Assembly (NCBI GenBank): GCA_009760855.2
Contig: WPIO01000054.1
Location: 2,068,501 to 2,132,500, forward strand
DNA length: 64,000 bases
Reading direction: 5' to 3'
Source of the DNA: Cristatella mucedo
Taxonomy: Eukaryota; Bryozoa; Phylactolaemata; Cristatellidae
Shown here: positions 44,356 through 56,087 of the stretch, piece by piece
How the letters are laid out: every line of letters begins with the position of its first letter
How positions within the stretch are numbered: the first letter of the stretch is position 1
Program-made: the position numbers and the translations under genes
The notes under the pieces: model-generated
Databases searched by the model: none
What the model was told of the DNA's origin: nothing
Seen by the model: only the letters and a program-made list of their open reading frames with translations

Positions 44356-44918
44356 CTTGAGATGCTCGCCTGCCTCCCAACGACCCATGCAGTAAGGCTG
44401 GAGCCCCGCGGCTGCGTGTGCAGAGCGCCCGCGTCGAGATCAAGTCACGAGCAGGGCACGAATGAATTGTGCTCGCTAAAAAGAAATGAAGTCGCCGTGC
44501 TGGTACTCGAGGTGCAGCCTCTGCCGTTAGGATAGCCACCCGTAGGGCCGCACATAGCGACGGTGCGAGCGGAGGTCGATTACTCACAGCCGCAGCGCGA
44601 AGCACAAAAGGAACAGGCGGAAGAGAGGAAGAGCTGACAGGCGAGCCAGTCGCCGCCATCAGATAGGCCGCCATCAGATAGGCCGCCTGAAAGAGCAGTC
44701 GCGGCATTCGAGCTTGCCGTCGTGCCACCGCCGCTGGTCGGCGGCTGTCGCATCGTCTGCCCGCTCGCGCTGCGCCCAATCCAATGGGCGCTCGCTCGCT
44801 CGCTCGCTCGCGGAGCGTCGCGTCCCGTCGAGCTGGTTTCGAACCAGCGCCTGCTTCCCCCGCAGGCGAAGTACGGCCGGCCGGACTCGAGCGGAGCGCT
44901 CGAAACACTTGGTGCAGT

Positions 44919-44956
44919 GCAGCACCGTTCCTCGAACGCTCGAGGAACGGTGCTGC
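44919..44956. repeat. Perfect 17-bp hairpin
   Basis: GCAGCACCGTTCCTCGA (44919-44935) and its exact complement TCGAGGAACGGTGCTGC (44940-44956) around a 4-nt loop. Confidence 0.95.
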
Positions 44957-45234
44957 GAAGGACTCGGGAGTGGAGCTGCGCTCGTTCCTGTGGCCTAGAG
45001 CTTGTCCTACTGTCCAGACGCGTGCTTGGTGTCGGGGGGGGGGGGCTGCAACGGCTGCTCTGGCTGGATTGGGCCGCCCAGTCTGCCCGGTAGGCGGCTC
45101 AGGCCAGCTTAACGAATCAGCCTAGCGAGTGTCGCTGAGCGAAATATTCCTCGACACCTTGATCTATCCTCTGCAGTGAGGGTTCGATTCCCTTCGAGCA
45201 TAGCGTGGCAAGCGTCTTTTGGCAAAGTCGAACT

Positions 45235-45515
45235 TGGAAGATGTAATGTAATGTATCTCCGTCTGTAACTCCACAAAGTCACAAAGACCATGTGGGTGTT
45301 ATGCAGGAGAGTTTTGTATAGCGCACTCACAGCCTAAGCGGCTTTCGGTACGCATTCGGTAGCCAACAGACTTCGTCTCACGCAACAAAGAGAAAGTGGG
45401 AAGCATAGCAGAGTCAGGAGAGTAGTTGAGGTAGTGAGTAGCATGGAAGTAGCAGCTCAGGACCGCTGAAAAGGATGAGCCATAGTCGGCAGTTGGAGAG
45501 TAGTTGTCGTTGCAA
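45235..45515 (-). mobile_element. LINE family C, 3' end
   Basis: Antisense copy very similar to 2795-3060 (ACAAAGAGAAAGTGGGAAGC, ATAGTCGGCAGTTGGAGAG). Confidence 0.8.
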
Positions 45516-46964
45516 AAGATCAGCCGGAGCAGAGAGCCAAAATCGCTTCCGGCTCTGGTTTATGGGGTAATTGGTTGAGAAAGACTGATCCCACAGATAG
45601 CGTCCGTAGTCGGTCGTCCAGGTACGCCGATGCGTGCAGCAAGCACTGCTGGAATCTGCATCGCGCGAAAGCGGCGCTTGCAGTACCGTGCGAGAGAACT
45701 CCGCGTGAAAGAGCACGCATTGGGCCCAACTGCTGCTGTGACTGTGCAATTGAGTCCTCTGCTCAACTCTTTATGGCTTTCGCTGAGCGGAACCGCCGCC
45801 CGCCAGCGGTTTTCCTAAAAGAAGAGCAGTGGCCGAACGATATATAATCTCGCTCGAGAGATCGCTGGCCGCATTTCGGTTCTGTCGGCGGCGGCGGCGG
45901 CACTTGTCAAGTGACACCGGATAATTGTAGCGACAAAGGAATCGGCAGATCTCATCTCTCACTCCGCCCTGATTTCGTTTGAACGTATAGTAATAAAGGC
46001 GCGATAGCCGCGCGATGGGCCGAGTGCGCGCCGTCGCCGATTGTCGCGGCTGCAACCGCATCGAAGGAGGCGGGGCAGCTGGCGACGAGACGACGCCGAG
46101 AGCGTCGCTTTGGGCCGATCGCAGCCGATCGATCCGCTGCCGCCGCCGAGTTTGCGATAGTGCAATTGCCTTTGCAAGTGACGGCGACGGTGATTCTATT
46201 TAGAGCCGCACTAGTTAGGAGCGAATGGAGAGACTCGTAGATTAGATGGCAGCTGAGGTTCTTTCATGTAGAGGCGCGTCAGTTAAGACAAATCACCCAA
46301 ATTGGCATTTCACACATATTTCTATAAGGAATCAGAGAGTGGCTCGGGAGCAAAACCCTCGCGCGAATTGGCCGATATAGCCTCGGCGGCCGCCTAATCG
46401 CGTGAGCGCGGTCGTGGTAAGAAGGTCATGCGTACCGGGTCGTGAATGAGTTTATGCGTGGGCGCGGCACGAACTATTCGTCGCCGGAAGCATCGCCGGA
46501 AGCTGGCGGTGCGCCCGGTGAAGGATATTGTGCCAGCTGCGCCTGATTGTTGTTGCACGTGCAGCGGCAGTGACTCATGCACAGGCTGCTACTGTGGGCC
46601 ATCGAGGATGACTGTGGGTGCGCGTCTTTTTCGTCAATCGCCAGGTCTGCACCAAAAGCTCCGCCGCGGGCGGCGATACGCTGAGTAGTGCCCGCTGCGT
46701 GCCCTGTGCCCAAGTGCGCACACGTGTGGCGGACATAGCTCCTGCGGAGAGAGGCACTATCTTTCGAGGCCTCCCAAGTCGAGTGCAGCCACAGATGCCT
46801 CCGAGTGAGAAACGTCTGCACCGTTTCTGTCGCCCGTTTCACGCGAAGAATCGGCAGTCGTGCCGAGGAGCTTGTGCCGAGGAGACACCATCGTTCCCAA
46901 ACTGTCGCGCAAGTTATTTCACAGCTGCAGCTGCTTACCATTCTTTGAAAAAGAGCGTTCTCGA
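45516..46964. other. Intergenic, no gene seen
   Basis: Unique, GC-rich sequence on both sides of 46000. No supported coding or repeat feature. Confidence 0.5.
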
Positions 46965-47713
46965 TTATAATAATGATAATAATATTGCACTTGATAAAGC
47001 GCCCTCAGAGAACTTAATCTCTTTCTAGGCGCTTTACATTTGCTGCAAAGTGATACGCAATAGAATAGTAAGTAAAATCATGCTTGAAAAACAAACAAAA
47101 TGAATAACATGGTTAGGGGTTACATGCACTGGGTCAGCATGCAAATGTGGTTAGTGGCAGCATGAACAGTGTCAGCACGCATAAGCACACCGAGGACGAA
47201 TCACAAGGACCCACTAAATGCTGTCCTAAATAGGTATGTTTTTAAGTTTCTTTTAAATGTGGTCAGGTCAGGGGATGTTCTGATGCAGGTCGGGAGGGAG
47301 TTCCAGGCTGTGGGAGCATACGAGCTAAATGCACGGTCTCCAAAGGATTTAAGGTTTGTACGAGGTATTTCTAGACTGTTGGATTCCGAAAAGCGAGTGG
47401 TACGATGCTTTGCCTGATGGGGTAGTATATCTGAAAGGTAGGCTGGAGCCATAGAATGAAGAGACCTAAAAGTGAGCGACAAAACCTTGAAGTCAATCCG
47501 TTGCTTGACTGGTAGCCAGTGCAGGTCGGCGAGAAGTGGAGTAATGTGGCAACTGCGACGCTCACGACAGACAAGCCTAGCTGCAGAGTTTTGCACCAGC
47601 TGCAATCGCCTGATCGCACATGCTGGTAGGCCTGTAAGCAGTGAGTTGCAGAAGTCGAGACGAGATGTCACGAATGCATGGACCAACTTGGACGTGGTAT
47701 CCTTATCTAAACA
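46965..47713 (-). mobile_element. L2-like LINE 3' end
   Basis: Antisense copy with tail, 3' UTR and an uninterrupted 161-codon C-terminal reading (47686-47201: FCNSLLTGLPACAIRRLQLV, LHWLPVKQRIDFKVL, FGDRAFSSYAPTAWNSLP), the best preserved L2 coding end in the window and so perhaps the youngest. Confidence 0.9.
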
Positions 47714-49165
47714 AGATTAGCTCGCAAAAGCTCCGTGCACCGAGTCCACGCGTTTCCGGCAGTCTTCAAGAATTTTGCTTGTTATTGCACGCACACCGTG
47801 CCAAATTAAAAAGCGTCCATAGGCACTCGAGCTTTTGGGAAGAGCGGCCCGGGAACCTCGGCGGAAGAAACTTGTGCGCAACTTCCGCCTCATTGGCGCC
47901 AAAATCCGTCCAAGGCGCCGCAGTCGTCGTCGTCGAAACGCCTCCTGCGGCACGACCGCCGCCTACCGGGGCCGGGTTCGGCCGGGGACGGTCACGTGAC
48001 GGCTCCCAAGAGGGGCTAGTGGCAATATGCAGCGCCGTTGAGGTATTGCGGCGTGTGCGACTGCACGCGCTCGCAAACGCCGCGCGATCGAAACTACGCA
48101 ACAGGACCCCGACCCTGACCTTAGACCCCGACCCCGACCCTGAGCCCCTGCCTTGTGCTTGCCGTGCTCAAGCTCGTGACAGTTAACGTCGCATGCTGCT
48201 TCGGGCCTCCGAGTTTCTGACGCGCGCGCGCGAGCGCGTCTCTCAATTGGTCCCGTAGGACGCTGCGAAAACAAGGTCCTCGCTTTGTGTCCACCGACTG
48301 GGCGCGCGCGCGTCCAGTCGCTCGCTAATTCATGAGCAGCGCAGCAGTCGCTCTCGTCTGCTTGTGCGGCGGCCTCGATTTCGCGCGGAAGCCTCGCTGG
48401 ATGCGATCGAGAAATGATGACGCCTTTTCCGACGCCACCATTTCGGGCTGGGACCAACGAAAGCAGGCTTCTTCAGCTGACTTCTGACGTGGGTGCTGTC
48501 GCTGCAGGAACAGCGACACCACCCACTAGCGATGCGCGCGGATTAGAAAGATCAGACGCGGCTCCGTTGTTGCAGAATTACCGGGCGCGCCACTCGCACG
48601 GGCACTTGACGAGCTGCTTTTGAGCCTGACGCGACGCGCCGCATCGTCGCCTTCGACGCCGACGTGACGGAATGTGGCGAGCGAGCGCCGGATCTTGCGT
48701 CTGGCGCTCGGCCGTCCTCTTTCTGTACGTACGTCGCCGCGCAGGTTTTCTACCCCGTGACGTTGGGCGACGCTGGGCGCTCAACGATGCAAGAGGGCGG
48801 GGCGGTGTCGGAGCCAGGTCGACCGTCCCGCCGCCCGCAGCGGTGCCTGCCGCTTCGCGCGTTAGCAATTGGCTTCCGCGTGACCTTCCTCAGTCAAGCG
48901 CGTCGCGGCTCGCCGAAGAAAACCGGGTCAAGATGGCGGACGCAGCGGGTCGACCAATCCAAGTTAGAATGTCCTCGCTCGAGCACGGCAAACCGACGGG
49001 TTTCGAGGCCGCTAGCGTACGCCCGCACACAGGAAGTGCTTGCATGCGCACCGTGCGCTGCCTATTGGTCCATATAGCGGAGCCGCTGTCGTTTCCGCTG
49101 CTTATCGGCCTAGCGGCGGTGAACGAGAGGCGTCGGCAGTCCTTCCGTTGAACGAGCATCCGGGT
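47714..49165. promoter_or_regulatory. CpG-rich, promoter-like block
   Basis: High GC and CpG. It contains a perfect GTCACGTGAC palindrome (47991-48000, bHLH-ZIP/CLEAR type), C-rich (CCCCGACCCTGA)-like repeats at 48105-48150, a CCAAT and an AAGATGGCGGAC (YY1-like) at about 48930. No exon with homology was found on either strand, so which gene it serves is unknown. Confidence 0.35.
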
Positions 49166-49179
49166 TGGTGTAAGACGTA

Positions 49180-49320
49180 ATTAATTCGTATAGCGCCCTA
49201 CGAGAACTTAGCCTCTATTCAGGCGCTTCGCGTATGCCACGGGGCTCGAGCCCACGACCTCGGTCAGACCTTGGTCGGGGGCGAGAGCACCTTTAACACT
49301 CAACCGAACCCAAACGCGGC
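49180..49320 (-). mobile_element. SINE B copy
   Basis: Antisense with CGCTTCGCGTATGCCACGG and CTCGAGCCCACGACCTC; the head is degraded (CGAACCCAAACGCGGC). Confidence 0.8.
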
Positions 49321-49706
49321 TTGTCTTGAACGCGTCGCTTGAGGCGTAGCTCTTCTATCTAAAATTAAAACTAGGTCTAAATAAATTCGCTCAAAATGGT
49401 AGTTAGATGGCGTGCAGTAGCGGCTCGTGAAGGAGAATTCTTATGCATGCATGTAAGGAAATAATACGTACATAATACGTTTATTATTGCAACATATTAC
49501 CACAATATTTAAACATATATATGATATAATGTAATTTATAATATATAAGTCAGTGTAAAGTATATTATGTAATGAATGCTATATTATATTCTGTAAGAAA
49601 CGTACGTATCAGCAAACGGAATGGGGTTTCAAGTTTTCTCGTTATTGTCACTGATCACAAAGCAACTTAAAACGCCGTCGAAGGCTTGTTCGCCGGAGCT
49701 GCTTGC

Positions 49707-49872
49707 GATTCAGGAGGCAGTAGTTTTACTTTTTGGGGGGCCTATCAGCAACCGCACTGCACGCTTCTGGGTAATCTTAGAGACTACAAATACCTTTCTA
49801 AACTGTACAATTCTAGGTGGAATGATTCAGCAGAGTTCTTTATCATTGTTTGTATTATTATTTTTTATTTTC
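49707..49872 (+). repeat. Element E, copy 1
   Basis: About 160 bp shared with 57867-58023: GATTCAGGAGGCAGTAGTTT, CTTCTGGGTAAT, GAGACTACAAATACCTTT, ATTCTAGGTGGA and GATTCAGCAGAGTTC, ending in TTATTATTATTT. The T/A-rich end suggests a retrotransposon 3' end; the family is unknown. Confidence 0.75.
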
Positions 49873-50034
49873 TTTTAAAGTTTTATTTGTAAAATGGAAG
49901 GAGAGCCACCACGCAGGCTATCTATGTAGGCGGGCTATCTCAATGCTTGCAGCGCGGGCAATACAGGATGGCAAGCCTGCACGTGCTCATGATACGTGTG
50001 CTGCGATTCTGCTGCCAACGCACTAGAGAGAAAA

Positions 50035-50216
50035 AATTAAAGGCAAGCTCTCAGAGCAGTGCCCATTGAACAGCTGCATTGACGCGCACAGCGACAGAGA
50101 AGCCCCAGCGACTTTCACCCACTTCCTTCCGGCAGGTATTAAAGACGTGCCAGCAGCAGGGCTCGAACTCACGACTCGCGTCGCACTGCGCGGGAAGCTA
50201 GTCGCTCGCTGACCTG
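50035..50216 (-). mobile_element. Diverged SINE A
   Basis: Antisense, with B-box GAGTTCGAGCCCTGCTGC, then GGGGCTTCTCTGTCGCTGTG. It abuts SINE B at 50217. Confidence 0.65.
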
Positions 50217-50352
50217 CCGAGCTGGTTTGATCTAGCGGTGAAGGTGCTCGCCCCGACCAAGGTCTGACTGAGGTCGTGGGCTCGAGCCCCGAGGCATATG
50301 TGAAGCGCCTGAATAGAGATTAAGCTCTCTAAGGGCGCTATATAAATGAATT
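50217..50352 (+). mobile_element. SINE B copy (sense, near consensus)
   Basis: Head CCGAGCTGGTTTGATCTAGC, B-box GGGCTCGAGCCCC, tail AAGCGCCTGAATAGAGATTA paired with TCTCTAAGGGCGCT, end ATATAAATGAATTA. Confidence 0.9.
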
Positions 50353-50629
50353 ATATATTATATACTAATCGGCACTGTGACATTGCATCCTTTTGGTTGG
50401 CCAGAGGTGGGTAGCAGTTCTTCGATGTGCTACGACAAGGCGGTTAAGAGGGTTATTTATGTTTTGCCATCCACCACCGTATCCAGAAATGAACTTGAGT
50501 TACTCGGGAGGTAGGTCGAGACAAATGGAATGACGTAACCTAATATACATAAATTCAGGTGAGCGGCAGAGCTTTATCGCGTATGAGCACCCGGTCTCTT
50601 TTTAGAGGTCTTAGCTTGAGAATCTGTCC

Positions 50630-50840
50630 TGCATCGTTAGACCAGGTTTAAGGCACTCGCTGTTCACGACCCGCGACGGTCGTGGGTTCTTCGAGTCTTG
50701 CAGTGAGCGCTCCATTTTTTGCCCACTGCCGCTCGCCGCGTGGTGGCCAGCTCTCTCAACCGTCAAGGCCCTCTCCCGCCGCTCCATGCCAACGAGGCTG
50801 TTAACTCGGCCTTGACCTTTAATCAAATCGGCTAGCGATC
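50630..50840 (+). mobile_element. Diverged SINE A
   Basis: GTCGTGGGTTCTTCGAGTCTTGCAG region (B-box with insertion), a C-rich middle and the GAGGCTGTTAACTCGGC end. Confidence 0.55.
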
Positions 50841-51107
50841 TGCCGCCGCATAAATGGTGCAGTTGGATCGGTCAAGTTCTTATTTATTTTCTATTTTCTC
50901 TCATCGGGAAGAAGCCTTCTTACACTGTCGTCGGCTAAGACATCGCGCGTGACTCGCACGCATTCAGGCGTGGTTGTTCGGGCCGATCTGTCCGAGTCTG
51001 TGAATGCCTATTTGTGGAAGCAGAATGTGCAGGGAATGAGTGCACGAGACGCAGCCGAAGACGAAGCCGTCTGCGCTTACGCCTTCGCCGTGTCGCGGCT
51101 GAGCCGT

Positions 51108-51130
51108 GTCACGTGAGCCGCGTCACGTGA
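51108..51130. promoter_or_regulatory. Paired TCACGTGA E-boxes
   Basis: GTCACGTGA occurs at 51108-51116 and 51122-51130, 14 bp apart, within a duplicated GCCGYGTCACGTGA unit. This is a possible bHLH-ZIP binding pair; no linked gene is seen. Confidence 0.4.
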
Positions 51131-51924
51131 GAACTGGTCGAGCTCGTTTGTCCTGCGCACGCGAAATGCACAAAGAAAGTCGTGTCCGAAACGTAGACTC
51201 GTAGAGCTAGAGACAACCCGAAAAAGGGCCAATTTTTGTGAAACCTAGTACTTACGCATTGCTGTTGTCACCTTGGTCGATTCGTCATAAATGGGCGCGG
51301 TCTGGCAGAAGCTCGCGAGCAATCCAATCGGACATGGGATTGACAATTACAAATAGACAAGAAGATTCGGAAGTTTAGAGTTGATTTTGGTAAAGCTCCT
51401 CGTTTGTGACGCAGCAGTACGTACTAGGTAAATCGTCGGTTGTCATGCGAAGGCAAATGAAGATGTCAATCAAAGAGGCATTAGTGCATAATCACCCCTA
51501 CGGTAGACTGTGGAGTCAAAGAGGGTGTACGTATTTGGCACTACTAGCAAGCGCTGGCTAAGGAGTCAATGACACACGACGCTCGGTCGTCTCAGTTGTA
51601 ATGACTCTGGCTGGCTCAAGTGGCCATTCGCAAAGCTGGCCGGCCGAGGCATTCCATCGCCGAGGCTTTTAATATCCGGCCGGAATGCCGCTGCGAATGT
51701 CCATGCTTAGCTTAGTGATCCCGGAAATTGCGCTGCTTCGCGGGCTTACAATGGCCTGCTGATAAATGCCGATGGAGGGAGACAGGGGGGATAAATGCCG
51801 GTGGCGGCATGCTCTCTGCTAGTTATCCTAGATCTCAGAAGATTGTCGCAGATCACGCACCTGATCACTCTCTGACAACCAGATCCTTCTAGGGTGCCTT
51901 TCGACGCCCCCAGGTATCTTTGGG

Positions 51925-52095
51925 ACTGTGCTAAAAACTGAGCTAGGCCCTACTTCAGTGCGATATGTTAAGAGTGCTGACATAAATGAACGTATTGACA
52001 ACATTCACACTTGGATGGCCGCTAACTTCCTGAAACTTAACGACGGTAAGACGAGACTGATAGTCATAGGCAAGCCTGGTGTCACCAATATCAAG
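51925..52095 (+). mobile_element. L2/CR1-like RT fragment
   Basis: Reads ERIDNIHTWMAANFLKLNDG and KTRLIVIGKPG, the RT region after the YADD motif. It is isolated and truncated at both ends. Confidence 0.75.
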
Positions 52096-52324
52096 GTCCT
52101 CTGTCCAGGTCGCTTACAGATTGCTTCACTCACTGGTACTTCAGCTTACTTACATGTATTCATATGTACTCACCTATCCGACCTCGGTTCTCCTCTGATG
52201 TGCAACAGCACGACCCACTCCTCAGCATCGTAGTCATCATCACCATCAGCATCGCACGATGTCATGCCGCCGAACATGCAGTTTGACCGTTCATCATTTA
52301 AGAGAGACAGAGGAAAAAATAAAA

Positions 52325-52450
52325 AATAAAATTCGTTGTATAGCGTCTCAAGAGAACTTGATCACTATTCTGGTGCTTCACATATGCCTCGGGGCTCGAG
52401 CCCACGTCCTCAGCCAGATCTTGGTCGGGCGAGCACCTTAACCGCTTGAT
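52325..52450 (-). mobile_element. SINE B copy
   Basis: Antisense; head partly lost at a (GA)n array. Confidence 0.8.
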
Positions 52451-52469
52451 ACAGCAGGAAGAGACAGAG

Positions 52470-52471
<2 letters not shown>

Positions 52472-52541
<70 letters not shown>

Positions 52542-52634
52542 AAGAGAGAGACAGAAAGAGAGAGGGAGAGAGCGAGAGAGAGAAAGAGAGAGACAGAAAG
52601 AGAGAGGGAGAGAGAGCGAGAGAGACAGACAGAC

Positions 52635-52691
<57 letters not shown>

Positions 52692-52720
52692 AAGAGAGAG
52701 ACAGAAAGAGAGAGGGAGAG

Positions 52721-52811
<91 letters not shown>

Positions 52812-52838
52812 AAGAGAGAGACAGAAAGAGAGAGGAAA
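52472..52838. repeat. (GA)n array
   Basis: Near-pure GA with AAAGAGAGAGACAGAAAGAG interruptions. The same interrupted module appears three times, so it grew by block duplication. The flank 52839-53770 is CpG-rich with no supported exon. Confidence 0.95.
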
Positions 52839-53770
52839 AGCTCAGGAAAAGCGTAGTGGGAGGATGAGAAAGATTCCGTTGAGAGGAAGCGGACGCAGGT
52901 GCCGCGCTGGTGCGCCGCCGCTGAAGCATTTCCGAGTCGTGAACGAGCGAGCGGTTTGCGATGACGCCGTTAGGCTCTCTACTTCCGGCCGCCGGCGCCA
53001 GGCGCCGCAATCCGGAAAAAAGGCCGCGATCCGACAAAGCTCTGCTTAGAATATGATCGTGGCGTCTAAGGCTCGAGCGGCGGGCCGAGAGACACGTGGC
53101 TACCCTCGGCCGAAGCTCTCACTCGGTTGCTGGCGTCGGGCTTCGGTGGCGCCCCTAGAAAGGGCGTGGCGTGCCTGGCGGGCTAGCGTTCGCGGCTGAC
53201 CTCGTACGGCCGCGAGCCGGCGCGAGTCGCCGCCTCTGTTTGGCTGCCGAGGAGGAGCGGCCGGCGAACCATGGCGTCCGGGTGCGCCGCCGCCGGATGC
53301 TGATTGCCGTCGCGAAGCCTGACGACCCGGATGCACTTTACTCCGCTCTCGCGAGGCTCCTCGAGGTCGGAGGAGCGGGAGCGGCGGCGGCGGCGGTGGC
53401 GGCGATTAGGCGGCGGTGATTAGGCGGCCTTTGGGGCAACGCGGTCGGTCGCCGAACCGCGCCGGGTGCCATCAATCGTCCGTGACGCGAGCATTAACCT
53501 GACGCGGACGCACGCGCAGTCAGTGCCGGGCAGTGGTCCGCAGCCGCCAGATTTCGCGAATCGCGTCGGCGACGCGAGGAGAGCGCTCGGCGACGGACTC
53601 AGTTGGACGGACTCAGTCGGACGGACTACGCCGATACGAAGGCCGAACTGACATCGAAGCCTGTCGTCGGCTATCGGTGAGGGTGCGCCCAGAAGCTGCT
53701 TCCGCTCGCCGCAAAAACTGCAAAGGGCCGCCGTGCACGCAGTGCGTGGGAGAGAAAGCGACGGAGAGAG

Positions 53771-53881
<111 letters not shown>

Positions 53882-54124
53882 GAGAAAAAAAGAAAGAGAG
53901 AGACGCTGACCTGGAAGCCCACGAATGCGATGCAACGTCGGGGGATCAGCGCAACGAAGCAGCGCTTCGATGCCCACAAGTCCCTTCGTGAAAGCTTCCG
54001 GTGCGCGGCCCAAGCTTTGCGTAGCGTCTGCGCCTAGAGTAGCATCTGCAGCCGTAGCGGCCGCAGATGTGTGGCTGATAACTTCGCTGCCAGGTGCAGC
54101 GAATGATGCTTCGCTGGCATCGAG

Positions 54125-54125
<1 letters not shown>

Positions 54126-54217
<92 letters not shown>
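54126..54217. repeat. (CGG)n, about 30 units
   Basis: Uninterrupted CGG trinucleotide repeat in CpG-rich DNA. No gene can be assigned around it. Confidence 0.95.
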
Positions 54218-54414
54218 TAGACCCGAACCGTGTCAGATCGCCAATCGCGCTGTCGCCGTCCATCTTTTGGTGGGACGCCGCTGGACTAGGCCAAGCTAGC
54301 TCTAGCTGCTCACGCGGCTAGCGCCACGACGACGGCAGTTCCTGGCTCAAGCGGCGGCGGCGGCGCGGCGGCGATTTGGTTCGACTCTTATTTCTCAGGC
54401 GACCGGGCGGCGGC

Positions 54415-54415
<1 letters not shown>

Positions 54416-54470
<55 letters not shown>
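54416..54470. repeat. (GCA)n, about 18 units
   Basis: Uninterrupted CAG/GCA repeat 200 bp after the CGG repeat. It would read as Gln, Ser or Ala, but no coding context is supported. Confidence 0.95.
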
Positions 54471-54471
<1 letters not shown>

Positions 54472-54856
54472 CCTGGCTGCCCTGGCAGCTCCCGCTCCGC
54501 TTACGAGCGGCGCGAGCAAACAGCAGCTCGCTGCGCGCCCGCGCCGCGGGATCGACCGGCGGTATTGTTACCTTGAAGGCGAAAGGGCGCGCCGCCCGTA
54601 GAAAGTGCAGCTCGCCGCTTAATCATGGCATCGGAGGCTTTAAGCTTCTCGGGTCGCTAAGAGCAGGATGTTGCTCGTCGCGGCCGCGTGCGCGTTGATC
54701 CGCGTCGTTCCGCCAGACTTGCGTCGGCTGTCTCTAGAAATTCGGGTTGCACGACCGGGTAAACAGTTTGCTCTGCAACGTCTGCCTGCCTGAACGGGTC
54801 GAGCTCGAGTTGAATTGCCCGTCGGCGAAAAGCCTCTCCGAGCGAGGCTCGCTGGA

Positions 54857-54924
54857 CGCAGACGATTGGAGCGAGACTCGCTGCCGCGCGCTCCGAACGT
54901 CCGCGTCCCGTCCAATCGTCTGCG
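54857..54924. repeat. Perfect 14-bp inverted repeat
   Basis: CGCAGACGATTGGA (54857-54870) and TCCAATCGTCTGCG (54911-54924), 40 nt apart. Confidence 0.9.
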
Positions 54925-55017
54925 AGCCCAATAAAGTCTTTCTTATTCGGTCAACTGAAGGCCTTTTTAGACACGCGGAGAGGCGACGGCGCTGCACCGT
55001 CCGTAATGCCGCCGTAA

Positions 55018-55068
55018 CAAATTACGTATTACGAATTACGTATTACGAATTACGTAACGAATTACGTA
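55018..55068. repeat. AATTACGTATTACGA tandem repeat
   Basis: 15-bp units (about three, the last ones altered) rich in TACGTA palindromes. The stretch 55070-55740 has no supported feature. Confidence 0.8.
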
Positions 55069-55739
55069 CAGGTATTATGAATGCCGTTCGTAATGCCGCC
55101 GCTACCTGTGACGGTCGTAGCGCATGTCCGGCGCCCGCACGGTCGCCTTCTTTCCTTTCCGCAAGCGAGGCTCCACGTTTCCGCAAGCGTGACTTGAAAA
55201 GTGATGCTAGATCATTGCTGCTTGTCGAGTTAGCGAACGTGTGCGATACGTATGCAGACATATTTTCTATCTTGCTGCATTCCGGCGAGTGCCCGTATTT
55301 ACGACATCCGGAGAAAGTAACTATTTAGTCAAATCTTAATTACCTCTGTACGCATATATATATTTACATAACAATACATCTTTGTAAAAAGCTATAAGTA
55401 AATGCAGGTTTTTGTGCGAATCTGTCTATAAATGTGTAGGCTTGAAAATACATGCACTGTGCGTACAGTCGTTGGCAGAGTTGCCAGCTGGAGTTTCGTC
55501 TCGGTTCGGGCAAGACCAGCACAATTTTTATCTAAGAGCAAGACCACCAAAGATATTCAAGTTGGCGGGCCAAACGCGAAATAAATGAAACAATATTGCA
55601 TAAAATCACAAAGTTAATCCAAAGCGAACTCCGCGGTTTTGCTCACTGAGTGAAATTAAAGAAAAGAAATTTGTACGTACATATGTGTATTTTAGGCAAA
55701 TAAATAAATATGTATGTGTATTTTAGGCTAATATACATG

Positions 55740-55742
<3 letters not shown>

Positions 55743-55784
<42 letters not shown>
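55743..55784. repeat. (CA)n microsatellite
   Basis: About 20 CA units. Confidence 0.95.
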
Positions 55785-55789
<5 letters not shown>

Positions 55790-55799
55790 AAGAGATATA

Positions 55800-55980
55800 T
55801 ATTTGTCCCGGTCTTCGCACTGGAGGGAAGGTGCTCGCTTTTGACGACTGAAGTCGTGAGTTCGAGTATTTCAGCGGGCGATCGATCCTTAATTGCCCAC
55901 GGCAAGCGGTGGTGCGACCGCCGTTAAGGCTCTTCTGCCACTATGCAAATAAGGCTGTTAAATCAGCTAATTTTTTTTAT
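55800..55980 (+). mobile_element. SINE A copy
   Basis: B-box GTGAGTTCGAGTATTTC, body TTAATTGCCCACGGCAAGCG, AAGGCTCTTCTGCCAC and the TAAATCAGCTAATTTTTT end. Confidence 0.8.
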
Positions 55981-56087
55981 ATGTGCATTAAGTGCACGTA
56001 CACACGTGCATGCGTACGGATATGTACGTGCATTTACAGTTTTTTGCGTGTGCACACTTTTACGCACACATGAATATTTGAGCTCAT

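Noticed and set aside
50217-50290. tRNA gene candidate
   Set aside because: The A and B boxes belong to the SINE B head, repeated in at least six copies with the same non-tRNA tail; no proper cloverleaf acceptor stem.
54376-54576. Poly-Ser/Gln protein from the CAG repeat
   Set aside because: The frame is short, starts in CpG-rich DNA and has no homology or splice context.
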